From Aquimarina macrocephali JAMB N27 (lineage in GTDB: Bacteria; Bacteroidota; Bacteroidia; Flavobacteriales; Flavobacteriaceae), in the NCBI RefSeq assembly GCF_000520995.1, contig NZ_JACA01000023.1, positions 1 to 64,000 of the forward strand: 64,000 nucleotides of DNA, given 5' to 3'. Shown here in pieces: positions 1 through 8,010 of the stretch; position 1 is the stretch's first letter, and the number at the start of each line of letters is the position of its first letter. The notes beneath the pieces are model-generated. The model had not been told where the DNA came from. It did no database searches and saw only the letters and a program-made list of their open reading frames with translations. The position numbers and the translations under genes are program-made.

Positions 1-114
1 TTAAAAAAAATTGCCACAGAGGGAAGTTCATTAACAGGATGGAGCGTAAAGAAAATACCCTGCGGGTATTTTTAGCGAACAGGCCAGCTGGCGTGGAGGA
101 AAGCCGGTAATTAT
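1..114 (+). other. Interrupted upstream part of the RHS gene
   Basis: In the same frame as the downstream RHS gene, bases 1-36 translate to LKKIATEGSSLT, which reads like the RHS segment just before the AGNYVYKNG motif. That motif resumes at about base 103. Between them lie roughly 20 extra codons, including a TAG stop at 73-75 and a palindrome at about 52-74 (AAAATACCC, spacer, GGGTATTTT). The simplest reading is that a short palindromic insert, or decay, has broken the gene here, so that the downstream part is a displaced or remnant tip. The rest of the gene lies outside the window. The frame and stop are seen directly; the insertion is inferred. Confidence 0.55.
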
Positions 115-1194
115 GTGTATAAGAATGGCGCCCTAGAGTTTTTTAATCACCCAGAGGGTATTGTAGAGAAAGAAGCCGATGGATATAAGTATGTATACCA
201 GTTTAAAGATCACCTTCAAAACTTAAGACTCTCGTATTCAGATAGAAACAAAGATAGGGTTATCACACAAGATGAAATCATACAGGAAAAAAACTATTAT
301 CCCTTCGGCATGACTCACTCTGGATATAATAGTACACTACGAGGAAGAAATCACAATTATGGGTTTAATGGAAAAGAAGAACAATCAGAACTAGGGTTAG
401 AATGGCACGACTTTGGCGCTAGAAACTATGATGGAGCTATAGGACGTTGGATGTCACCAGATCCATTAAGCGAGGAGTTTTCAAGTTGGTCGCCATATAA
501 CTCAATGATGAATAATCCAATTAATCTTATAGATCCAGACGGTCGTGCTGCTTTTTCACCGATTTATGATACAGGAGGTAATTTCTTAGGTACAGATGAT
601 CAAGGGTTGCAAGGAAAAGCAATAGTTATGGAAGCAGAGAATTTTGAACAAGGGATGTCTCATGAAGATGCATTATCAAATAATTTAGGCACAGAAGGTT
701 TAAAAGACGGAGCTGCTGGTGAAAAATTAATTAAAAATTATAATGGCTTAAAAGACCGACCTGATTATGATGGGAAAATAACATTATCAGAAGCAAACGA
801 CTGGTATAGAAATGGAGGAGGAAAACCTTTATTTGTAGATTTATCTAAAGTCGATTTGGGTTTTATTTCTTCAGAACAATTTAAAAGTGTAGGTTCTACT
901 AAACCAATACAAACACTTTTTGATTCTGAAGATGGAGCTATTTACGGAAATGTTACTTTTACTTACGAAGGTGAAAATAAAGTTAGTGCAGCTCCTGACG
1001 TTTATGATTTTGGAAGGCATAATAGACGAAGTACAGCTAGTTCCCCTCTAACACGTATTAAAGAAAACGCTAAGAGAGGAATAAGGAATGCAGCAACCGT
1101 CGGGGGTAGAATAGTTGCAGATAGAAGTCCTTTTAATTTACACAATAAAGAGTTTAAAATAAATTTTTATGGTAAAGGAAATATATCAAATTAA
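115..1194 (+). CDS. RHS-repeat core domain protein, C-terminal part with variable tip (truncated)
   Basis: This is the C-terminal end of a Bacteroidota RHS/YD-repeat polymorphic toxin. Residues about 25-145 form the RHS core: YVYQFKDHLQNLRLSY, a YYPFGM motif, YGFNGKE and the final DPDGR hinge at about residue 140. After the hinge comes a roughly 215-residue tip beginning SPIYDTGGNFLGTDDQGLQGK, a layout common in flavobacterial RHS proteins. The tip ends in FKINFYGKGNI, and I cannot assign it a biochemical activity. The first usable codon here is GTG at 115, but the native protein must have begun far upstream. An in-frame stop at 73 separates this part from the rest. The following lipoprotein gene overlaps it by 26 bases, as toxin-immunity pairs often do. 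Whether this fragment is expressed is unknown. Confidence 0.8.
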   Translation: MYKNGALEFFNHPEGIVEKEADGYKYVYQFKDHLQNLRLSYSDRNKDRVITQDEIIQEKNYYPFGMTHSGYNSTLRGRNHNYGFNGKEEQSELGLEWHDFGARNYDGAIGRWMSPDPLSEEFSSWSPYNSMMNNPINLIDPDGRAAFSPIYDTGGNFLGTDDQGLQGKAIVMEAENFEQGMSHEDALSNNLGTEGLKDGAAGEKLIKNYNGLKDRPDYDGKITLSEANDWYRNGGGKPLFVDLSKVDLGFISSEQFKSVGSTKPIQTLFDSEDGAIYGNVTFTYEGENKVSAAPDVYDFGRHNRRSTASSPLTRIKENAKRGIRNAATVGGRIVADRSPFNLHNKEFKINFYGKGNISN

Positions 1195-1531
1195 AAAAGC
1201 TTTAGGATTACTATTTTTATGTATTCTTTTAACTTCTTGTCAACCTCCTAAAGAACAGGATTTACTAGATGAAGCAAGATTTAATTTTGAAAATACTACT
1301 TTTGATAGAGGTATTGATAAAGTACCTTTTAAAGGGCCAATTATTAAAGATAGGATTGAGAATTTTAAAGCAGATCCAGGGTACAAAGTATATGGGTGGT
1401 ATTATGTTCATAGAAAAGATACTATATGGGTTTATGCCGAAGTAGATACTCTTTTAAAGAAAGAAACATCTATGCATTTTTCAAGAAATATTACTAAATA
1501 TATTGAAGAACTAGACAGAAGAATGCAATAA
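1169..1531 (+). CDS. Small lipoprotein, candidate immunity protein for the RHS tip
   Basis: The 120-residue product starts MVKEIYQIKKALGLLF and has a lipobox, LLTSC, with the Cys at about residue 24. It should be exported and anchored in the envelope. The mature part is short and charged, with a segment YGWYYVHRKDTIWVYAEVD that looks like beta-strands, and it matches no family I recognise. The start lies inside the end of the RHS gene (26-base overlap), so the two are translationally linked. Small genes directly after RHS tips usually encode the cognate immunity protein. That role is inferred from position only. A lipoprotein would suit a toxin acting in the periplasm. A strong terminator follows at 1604-1638. 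Confidence 0.65.
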   Translation: MVKEIYQIKKALGLLFLCILLTSCQPPKEQDLLDEARFNFENTTFDRGIDKVPFKGPIIKDRIENFKADPGYKVYGWYYVHRKDTIWVYAEVDTLLKKETSMHFSRNITKYIEELDRRMQ

Positions 1532-1603
1532 AAATTAGAAATTCCCCTAGCTGCGCAAAGTCTCCTGACTTCGCGTGATGCTTAAAGCAGTATGACTAAA
1601 CAT

Positions 1604-1638
1604 AAAAAATCCACAGCATTAATGTTGTGGATTTTTTT
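1604..1638 (+). terminator. Intrinsic terminator after the RHS-linked lipoprotein
   Basis: A near-perfect stem (arms built on AAATCCACA and TGTGGATTT around CATTAATG) is flanked by an A run and followed by seven T residues. It lies 73 bases after the lipoprotein stop codon. Confidence 0.75.
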
Positions 1639-1736
1639 ATACAATATACTTACGAAGAAATTAGGTTCGTAAGATTATCTTTTAGTTTTTTCTTAGAGAT
1701 AAGGGAATCAATTAGATTATAGATAGATACTTTTTC

Positions 1737-2066
1737 TACCCCGCTCCCGCTAGTGGCGTCAAAGATTGGTGGGTAAGAATACAAAAATTAGAAAAACCAG
1801 TTACATTATTGTAACTGGTTTTTTATTAGGATTACAATATTCTAGTTTCATTTTTTGAAACTGTAATATTATATTTTAGCAAGATGAACAGGAATTATAA
1901 ATTTTATAATACATCTGGATTATATTTTGTTAGCTTCGCTATCGTGTATTGTAAATATAGTTACGCAAAAAATTATCAGGAGACTATGTAGACAGTATAG
2001 AGATTGATGTTTTTTGCGTTATCTAAACTGTAGTGCCACTAGCGAGACGCTAGCGGGAGCGGGGTA
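1737..2066. repeat. GC-rich inverted repeat pair, about 300 bases apart
   Basis: The 17 bases at 1737-1753 (TACCCCGCTCCCGCTAG) are the exact reverse complement of 2050-2066. Next to the second copy is a related GCCACTAGC (2035-2043), which complements bases just after the first copy, so the homology continues with a short insertion. The GC content is far above the surrounding DNA. The pair could bound a mobile or exchanged segment, but no gene lies between them. Confidence 0.6.
1792..1824 (+). terminator. Second intrinsic terminator in the RHS 3' tract
   Basis: The arms AAAAACCAGTTACA and TGTAACTGGTTTTT pair perfectly around a TTAT loop and run into T residues. No gene ends just before it, so it may be the surviving terminator of a lost cassette gene. 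Confidence 0.65.
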
Positions 2067-2173
2067 ATAGAATTGCCTTACATCAACCATTAAATTGATG
2101 TGAGAAAAAAAGGCAACCTCTAATATTGTATAGATACCCACTTACACAAGTGGGGGTGGGTACTTATATAAGT
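1963..2173. repeat. Cluster of short hairpins
   Basis: ACGCAAAAAA at 1963-1972 pairs with TTTTTTGCGT at 2010-2019. ACATCAA (2080-2086) pairs with TTGATGT (2095-2101) inside an outer TTGCCT/AGGCAA pair (2073-2078 and 2111-2116). CCCACTT (2137-2143) pairs with AAGTGGG (2148-2154), and ACTTATATAAGT (2162-2173) is a perfect palindrome. No function is evident. Confidence 0.5.
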
Positions 2174-2208
2174 GGTTTCTCCTCCCCCCTGCTCTAACGC
2201 TTCACTGC

Positions 2209-3867
2209 CTAAAATTGGAAATAAATAAAGGGCTGGAAATCGGCCGCATAGGTTTGATAACAGACAATTGCTACCGCTATCACAACTACAGCTTTAACAA
2301 GCATATTGCTTTTAATAAATACAGTTTCTATCCAACTTTTGGTACGATACGGTAACCAGTGAGTGATATATCCTAAAAGCATAACAATAAATACAATACG
2401 ATACTCCCAGAGTACAGCCAGGGCATTCTGCCAATCCATATTGGTGACCACTTGCTGATAAAAACGATCAATGTGATCCATACTGTTTCCTCTAAAATAG
2501 ATACGTGTAAAGGTGATAAATACAAAAGTCAGTGCAATTCTCCATAACAAGGCATACCAGGCCTTAGATTCTTCATACGGGCTTATCTTACGCCAATATT
2601 TGTATACTACAATTCCGATACCATTAAGTCCTCCCCAGATTGCAAATTTCCATGAGGCACCATGCCATAATCCACCGACTAACATGGTAATCATGATATT
2701 AACATTTCTATTAAAATGCCAGGCCAACCTAGGTGAGAAAAGTGTAATAATAAGTATAGCACCAATTCCCGAAGCAGCCAACAGTGCTATCGCATAATCA
2801 GAAACAGCAAAAACTCCTAAAAATGTAAAAATCAATATAAATGTGTAGGAAAAGATTGTTCCATTACGATTACCCCCAATAGGAATATATAAATAATCTT
2901 TAAGCCAGCTCGATAATGAAATATGCCAACGTCTCCAGAAATCACCGCAGTGAATGGCTTTATATGGCGAATTAAAATTAACCGGTAGTTTATAGCCCAT
3001 AAGCAATGCTAATCCAATAGCAATATCGGTATACCCAGAAAAATCACCATAGATTTGTAAAGAATACCCAAACATAGCCATGATATTAGTGAAACCAGAA
3101 AACATCTCGGGAACATCAAATACCCGATCCATAAAATTGGCTGCAATATAATCGGCAAATAACATTTTTTTAATCAACCCTTTAAGGATCATAAAAGTTG
3201 CCTGGCCAAATTCTTGTTTGGTAATAGTAATCTCTTTTCTAATCTGAGGTACAAAATCAGCAGCTCTTACTATTGGCCCCGCAACTAACTGCGGGAAAAA
3301 ACTAACAAAAAACCCAAAATCAATAATAGATTTTAAAGGTTTGATTTGTTTTCTATAAATATCTACACTGTAGCTAATCGTTTGAAATGTGTAAAAAGAA
3401 ATTCCCACAGGAAGGATAATTTTATCTACTGTAAAGTAATCTACCGTACTCCATGTATTAGCCCATTGCGCCAAGTAATTAATAACCTCATAATCGGTTT
3501 GGAAAAGGAAATTATACGAATCTGTAAAGAAATAGGCATATTTAAAATAACAAAGTGTTCCCAGATTAATAATCACACTTATAGCAACCAATGTTTTCTG
3601 AAGTAAAACCGACCTACTATTATAAATAGCTTTACCCAAAAAGAAATCATTGACTGTACTAAATAGTAAAATCCCTATAAAAAGACCACTGGTTTTATAA
3701 TAAAAAAGTAGACTTATGGCAAATAGATAAGCACTTCGTAGATTTTTTTTACTATATACTATAGCGTAAATAAAATATACTGCTGCAAAGAAAACCCAGA
3801 AGTTCGCTTGTGTAAAGATCAACGGAAAATCTTCTGAGAAAGAAAATATGTCAATAAGTCTATTCAT
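2209..3867 (-). CDS. MBOAT-family membrane O-acyltransferase (AlgI/DltB-like)
   Basis: This 552-residue protein has about ten or more hydrophobic segments and the hallmarks of membrane-bound O-acyltransferases. One is DFWRRWHISLSSWLKDYLYI at about residue 310, followed by the invariant His in LVGGLWHGASWKF at about residue 400. AlgI and DltB relatives move acyl groups, usually acetyl, across the inner membrane and hand them to a partner that acylates an extracellular polymer. It is the last gene of a three-gene minus-strand operon, and its start overlaps the preceding SGNH gene by 8 bases, so they are translationally coupled. The two SGNH proteins upstream are the natural transfer or esterase partners. 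The acceptor glycan is unknown. Family assignment is firm; the substrate is inferred. Confidence 0.9.
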   Translation of the reverse strand: MNRLIDIFSFSEDFPLIFTQANFWVFFAAVYFIYAIVYSKKNLRSAYLFAISLLFYYKTSGLFIGILLFSTVNDFFLGKAIYNSRSVLLQKTLVAISVIINLGTLCYFKYAYFFTDSYNFLFQTDYEVINYLAQWANTWSTVDYFTVDKIILPVGISFYTFQTISYSVDIYRKQIKPLKSIIDFGFFVSFFPQLVAGPIVRAADFVPQIRKEITITKQEFGQATFMILKGLIKKMLFADYIAANFMDRVFDVPEMFSGFTNIMAMFGYSLQIYGDFSGYTDIAIGLALLMGYKLPVNFNSPYKAIHCGDFWRRWHISLSSWLKDYLYIPIGGNRNGTIFSYTFILIFTFLGVFAVSDYAIALLAASGIGAILIITLFSPRLAWHFNRNVNIMITMLVGGLWHGASWKFAIWGGLNGIGIVVYKYWRKISPYEESKAWYALLWRIALTFVFITFTRIYFRGNSMDHIDRFYQQVVTNMDWQNALAVLWEYRIVFIVMLLGYITHWLPYRTKSWIETVFIKSNMLVKAVVVIAVAIVCYQTYAADFQPFIYFQF

Positions 3868-5140
3868 TAATTACCTGATTCAAAATAGAGTCTGGCTCTA
3901 ATTGCAATTCGTTTTCCCATGAATGCGCTAATGCTTGTAACAAAAGATCTGCTTTTATACGATATCCCATAACTGTAAAATGAATACGATCTCTAGGCAT
4001 TAGTTTATTTGCATACCAATCTTTTGAGGAATTAAAACCTCCCATAATTTCATAAAAATCCCAAACCGCCATTTTTTGTTCTTTTGCCACTTCATAGATT
4101 ATCTTTTGAGCAATTCTGGTTCTCGGATTTGGGAATTTCTTTTTGTAATACGAATCATTAGGCACAGTAAGTAATACTGCACAATTAGGATTTGCTTTTT
4201 GAACTAATTTTATTAAATCTGTGTAATATGCTTTATATGCGTCTGGATTAAAATCGGGGTGATATGCATCATTCGTACCAATCGATACTATAAATAAATC
4301 TGGTTTATAGAGCAATAACTGGTCATCAAAAAAGCGACATCTTTTATAATACGAAAAACTACCGCCATTTACTCCTATAGAAGTATATTGAATCCCTTTA
4401 TTATCATTCATTAATTCGATACCCATCATCAAAAATTCGGCATTTTCTTCATCTTTAATTTTGCGAATACAAAACTCAATTTCTTCAACACTTTTATGTA
4501 ATGTATATTCTATAAAATGTGCTTCTTTATTTTCTTTAACCACAGAAACTAGTGAATCTTGTTTAAAAGATATCTCATAGTCGGTACTCCAATTATCATA
4601 AAAGATTCTGATTTTATTAAAATCGTACATCTTTTCATGATAATTATTGCCATTCGCTATTATTTTCACATTTGATACGCTGTCCTTAAAAACTGCTGTT
4701 ACTCCCGATAATCCCCAGGCCACACTGTCTTTTCGAACCGAACATCGGTATCCCGTCCACTCACCATCATACTTTACTCTATAGTTACCGGGGTTATTGG
4801 TTTTGGCAATACTAAATGGATAAATAAATCCTCGTTGTCCTTTTGCAGTAGGGCTCATCATCTGAAGGTAAGATCGTAAACGATTCGAATAAATATCTGC
4901 TTGAATATGAGATCCTCCGATATGAAAAACATGTAAATCTTCTTTTCCTCCTTTTGCAATTGTGTCTAATTTGCGAAAAAGTGTCTTAAATGCCGGTGAA
5001 TTTTCTGCCATTTTTATGGTATTGGCTTTCCAATTCACAAAAGGGTATTTATTTTGTATGGTATCTATAACATAGGTTTGTGCCATCAAGGGCAATGTTA
5101 AAAGCCATACATAAAAGAATAATTTGTTACGTCTCATCAT
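3860..5140 (-). CDS. Periplasmic SGNH/GDSL hydrolase-fold protein (acetyltransferase or esterase)
   Basis: I take the ATG at 5140, which gives 426 residues beginning MMRRNKLFFY and a signal peptide ending LPLMAQ. An upstream start at 5164 is possible but would place eight residues before the export signal. SGNH blocks are visible: HIGGSHIQ (block I, Ser at about residue 77), SIGTNDAYH (block III) and DRIHFTVMGY (block V, Asp-x-x-His at about 385). The first block reads GGSH rather than the usual GDS, as in some AlgX/PatB-like transferases. It overlaps the upstream SGNH gene by about 14 bases and the MBOAT gene by 8, so the three are made together. It probably adds or removes acetyl groups on an exported glycan. 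Confidence 0.85.
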   Translation of the reverse strand: MMRRNKLFFYVWLLTLPLMAQTYVIDTIQNKYPFVNWKANTIKMAENSPAFKTLFRKLDTIAKGGKEDLHVFHIGGSHIQADIYSNRLRSYLQMMSPTAKGQRGFIYPFSIAKTNNPGNYRVKYDGEWTGYRCSVRKDSVAWGLSGVTAVFKDSVSNVKIIANGNNYHEKMYDFNKIRIFYDNWSTDYEISFKQDSLVSVVKENKEAHFIEYTLHKSVEEIEFCIRKIKDEENAEFLMMGIELMNDNKGIQYTSIGVNGGSFSYYKRCRFFDDQLLLYKPDLFIVSIGTNDAYHPDFNPDAYKAYYTDLIKLVQKANPNCAVLLTVPNDSYYKKKFPNPRTRIAQKIIYEVAKEQKMAVWDFYEIMGGFNSSKDWYANKLMPRDRIHFTVMGYRIKADLLLQALAHSWENELQLEPDSILNQVINE

Positions 5141-6635
5141 GGTTATCAGGTTCTTTGAGGTCAAGGTATAGGGCTATAAAAAATAGTTCTGAAATTATTT
5201 TGGTTCCTTTCCAGGTAAAATGCATATAATCTTTGGCGGTTAATTTTTCGTCTACCCATAACTTCATCGCTCCTTTTCCGCCCATAGCATCATACATACT
5301 CCAATACGCTACATTATTTTCCAGGCAAGTTTTCATTAATTCAGCATTAAGATACGGTAATAACGGGTAGGTTTCCATTTTACCGTTTACCGGAAGACAC
5401 ATATCTGTAGGCCCTATAAATACAATACTGGTATTTTTTGCCCGCCTTCTAATCCAATTTACCTGTCTGGTAATTCGTTTAGTATACTTGGTTATATCTG
5501 TAGAATCTTTGAGATATGGCATCGTATTACCTCCATATTGCATAATAACAATTTTTGGTTTTAATTGCCTCATCATCTGGCTGTAGATAGCTGCACTCGA
5601 ATTTGCAAAAACCGTTCCCGAAGCTCCCCGCATCGCCACGTTATCAATTTGCACCCTAGATCCTCCATCCAATGTTAATCCATAAAAATCTGCACTAACT
5701 TTACCTTCCAGTTCAATTTTGAGATCTGTAGGTGTAGTTGCTGTTCTTATTTTATATTGATGATATTTACCATCTGCAATCAGATTATCTTGCTGAACCA
5801 AAACCCCATCATTATACACCGATACTTTGATCGGAAAGTTACAATTACCATAATGCAGTCCAATATTGGTAAAGTACCTGAATTTTGCATACGTTTTCCT
5901 AGACTTTCCTATTTTCACAGAGGCTTTGATAATTGGTAAAGAATCAACCATAGTGCTATCTGGAAGTTCTTTTTGATATGCTGTAAAACGAGAAGCGGAA
6001 AGATAGGCTCCATATTTTCGATGTGAAAACTTTTTTTGAGTAGGGTCAAAAAACGCAAAACGTTCCCAATTTTCACTTGGTTCTACAATAGCGCTTATTT
6101 GTCGATACACAGGTAGTACAGGAAGAAACCCAGGGCCACTACCTCCATACATACCCTGAAGTCTATTACGAAGATATCCTGTAATACGATCGCCTTCGAT
6201 TTGAGAATCGCCATAATGTATAATTCTACATGCTCTAGAAGATAATTTTTCTCTCAGCTCACTTGCAAAATCAGGATTACCCTCAGGATACTTGATCCTA
6301 ACAATACGAGTCGTATCTATTTCTGAGAAGTCAGGGAGTTTTTTTATTTCCTCGGTTAAAGCAATATCTTTTTTACTTTCATCGGTTTCAATATCCAGAG
6401 GAGTTACAATCTGAGTGACTTCTAGAATATCTTGTCTTGTAAGCGATGAATCTTTTTCTAATCCCAAAAATGTAGTATGCGTGGGATATTTAACCGAAAT
6501 CCCTTCATACGAGAATCCATCATCTTGTGTTTGAGCTTTTTGAACCCCTCCTTTTTGACTCAAAAACATGAGTCCAAATAATACTCCCAATACGAATAGG
6601 ATAAATAATGATATTTGAATAGGCCTGACTCTCAA
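5127..6635 (-). CDS. Membrane-anchored SGNH/GDSL hydrolase-fold protein
   Basis: This protein of about 502 residues starts with one transmembrane segment (ISLFILFVLGVLFGLMFL, residues 8-25), followed by a low-complexity linker and an SGNH domain from about residue 135. Block I is IIHYGDSQIEGDR (Ser at about 142), block III is MQYGGNTMPYL, and block V is DYMHFT at about 470. A beta-rich insert between blocks I and III (residues about 230-330) could be a carbohydrate-binding module. The start is TTG at 6635; no ATG lies in frame upstream before a stop, and the next ATG would remove most of the membrane anchor. It is the first gene of the SGNH-SGNH-MBOAT operon. Its regulator is unknown, but the divergent gene encodes a membrane LuxR protein. 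Confidence 0.82.
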   Translation of the reverse strand: MRVRPIQISLFILFVLGVLFGLMFLSQKGGVQKAQTQDDGFSYEGISVKYPTHTTFLGLEKDSSLTRQDILEVTQIVTPLDIETDESKKDIALTEEIKKLPDFSEIDTTRIVRIKYPEGNPDFASELREKLSSRACRIIHYGDSQIEGDRITGYLRNRLQGMYGGSGPGFLPVLPVYRQISAIVEPSENWERFAFFDPTQKKFSHRKYGAYLSASRFTAYQKELPDSTMVDSLPIIKASVKIGKSRKTYAKFRYFTNIGLHYGNCNFPIKVSVYNDGVLVQQDNLIADGKYHQYKIRTATTPTDLKIELEGKVSADFYGLTLDGGSRVQIDNVAMRGASGTVFANSSAAIYSQMMRQLKPKIVIMQYGGNTMPYLKDSTDITKYTKRITRQVNWIRRRAKNTSIVFIGPTDMCLPVNGKMETYPLLPYLNAELMKTCLENNVAYWSMYDAMGGKGAMKLWVDEKLTAKDYMHFTWKGTKIISELFFIALYLDLKEPDNHDET

Positions 6636-6792
6636 TGTTTCCCGGGGATATTTCTACTTTTTAGTAAAAATAGAAAGATTTTAGAAACTACCAAGGTGAT
6701 AGATATATAAAGATGAATCTAATTGTATACATTTATGACAATAAAACGTTAAGAAAACTAAATATCTTATAACTTTTTATAATTACCTCAGC

Positions 6793-7893
6793 ATGAAGAG
6801 CAGGCATCTTGTTTACATTATACTATTTTTTTCAGGTCAACTCATCTTTGCTCAATATGAAATTTCTGGTCAGTTATCAAATTATGATAAGCTTTGGCAT
6901 GATAAAATTTATATGGCATACATAGAGCCAGGTGAAGACTACAATATTGCATCTTCTCGTCAAATTATTAATTCTACAACACTTGATATGGATGGGAATT
7001 TTATTTTTAAAGGAAATAATTTACCGCCAGGAAATAGCGTGGTAAGAATTTATCTGGTAGAAAATGAAAAAATTGATGTAATGTTATCTTACAAACCAAA
7101 AAATCATATTTTACTTATCCTTAACGACAAATCAAAAATACATATAGAATCTTCAGATTTTAGTACTAACCCTCTTGATTATATAATCACAGGGGATTTT
7201 GAAAAACAAAATAATAAAATTAAAGAGTTAGAATTATCGCTCTACAATTTAAACAATCAAGATTCTAGTCCTTATCTAAAATCAGAAAAAGGACAAAAGT
7301 TAATTGCAAAAAAGAGAAAAAATATTATTAAAGAGTTTTGTAAATCAAACACGTATCCACTTGTAATCATATTTGCAGTTCAAAAATTAAATATTGAAAA
7401 AGAGTATTCAAATGATTCTGATTTTTACAAAGAGCTTCTTTTCAAATTAAAGAAAAGTAACGAAGAAACATTTGCATATGTTGAAGCATTTAGTAAAAAA
7501 ATAGATGTAATTGGATATAAGGTTAATAAGAATGAATCTAAAGTTGATAAGTACAATTTTTCCCTACTTAAGGATATTGCGATTATTCTTCTTTGCTTGT
7601 TTGTAATAATCCTAATTGTCTACATTTTTAGTCTGAAAAAGAAAATTACCTCAATATCATCTACTCATATTCAATCAGAAAAATATGAGTTCACAGATTA
7701 TAATCAATTAATTAAATCACTTACCAGACGTGAAAAAGAAATCTTAGAGCTTATAATACAAGAGTATCAAAATAAAGAAATTGCCATCCAACTTCATTTA
7801 GAGGTTTCTACTATTAAATCTCACCTATCAAAGATTTACACCAAGCTTAATGTTAAAAACAGAAATGAACTTAAAATATTATTAGCTTCTTAA
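6793..7893 (+). CDS. Membrane-spanning LuxR-type regulator with periplasmic sensor domain
   Basis: The 366-residue protein has a signal peptide (ends SGQLIFAQ), a periplasmic region of about 235 residues, one transmembrane helix at about 257-280 (IAIILLCLFVIILIVYIFSL) and a cytoplasmic C-terminal LuxR/GerE helix-turn-helix at about 309-366 (LTRREKEILELI and EVSTIKSHLSKIYTKL). The early periplasmic part (YEISGQLSNY, MDGNFIFKG) resembles the beta-domains seen at the start of many Bacteroidota thioredoxin-fold lipoproteins. It therefore looks like a one-component transmembrane regulator that senses the periplasm and binds DNA directly. It lies just upstream of a TlpA-like gene and diverges from the SGNH-MBOAT operon; either could be its target. 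The ligand is unknown. Confidence 0.85.
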   Translation: MKSRHLVYIILFFSGQLIFAQYEISGQLSNYDKLWHDKIYMAYIEPGEDYNIASSRQIINSTTLDMDGNFIFKGNNLPPGNSVVRIYLVENEKIDVMLSYKPKNHILLILNDKSKIHIESSDFSTNPLDYIITGDFEKQNNKIKELELSLYNLNNQDSSPYLKSEKGQKLIAKKRKNIIKEFCKSNTYPLVIIFAVQKLNIEKEYSNDSDFYKELLFKLKKSNEETFAYVEAFSKKIDVIGYKVNKNESKVDKYNFSLLKDIAIILLCLFVIILIVYIFSLKKKITSISSTHIQSEKYEFTDYNQLIKSLTRREKEILELIIQEYQNKEIAIQLHLEVSTIKSHLSKIYTKLNVKNRNELKILLAS

Positions 7894-7957
7894 TTATCAA
7901 AGGTTACTAGTACTTTTTTCATACTGGTATTAGTTCTTTTTTAGTCTTATTTAAATG

Positions 7958-7986
7958 TTTGAGCTATAGGTGAAACTATACTTTTG
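7958..7986 (+). promoter_or_regulatory. Predicted Bacteroidota promoter for the TlpA-like gene
   Basis: TTTG at 7958-7961 and TACTTTTG at 7979-7986 are separated by 17 bases. They match the flavobacterial consensus TTG, 17-23 bases, TAnnTTTG. The box ends 24 bases before the ATG at 8011, so the gene can be expressed independently of the LuxR gene. Confidence 0.6.
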
Positions 7987-8010
7987 TTTCGACTTCAAAA
8001 AATAAGATTA

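Larger units (their letters stand above)
1532..2208. other. Gene-free, hairpin-rich tract after the RHS locus
   Basis: No credible coding region is present in these 677 bases. The tract holds at least six inverted repeats: a GC-rich hairpin near 1554-1575, two terminator-like hairpins (1604-1638 and 1792-1824), a 17-base GC-rich inverted repeat (1737-1753 with 2050-2066), a 10-base pair (1963-1972 with 2010-2019), and nested hairpins at 2073-2116 and 2137-2173. GC-rich islands in otherwise AT-rich DNA suggest debris from RHS tip or immunity cassette exchange. This is an inference. Confidence 0.6.

Noticed and set aside
1604..1824. Pair of hairpins read as a possible CRISPR array or toxin-antitoxin RNA
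   Set aside because: The two hairpins differ in sequence and there are no regular repeats and spacers. They fit terminators better.
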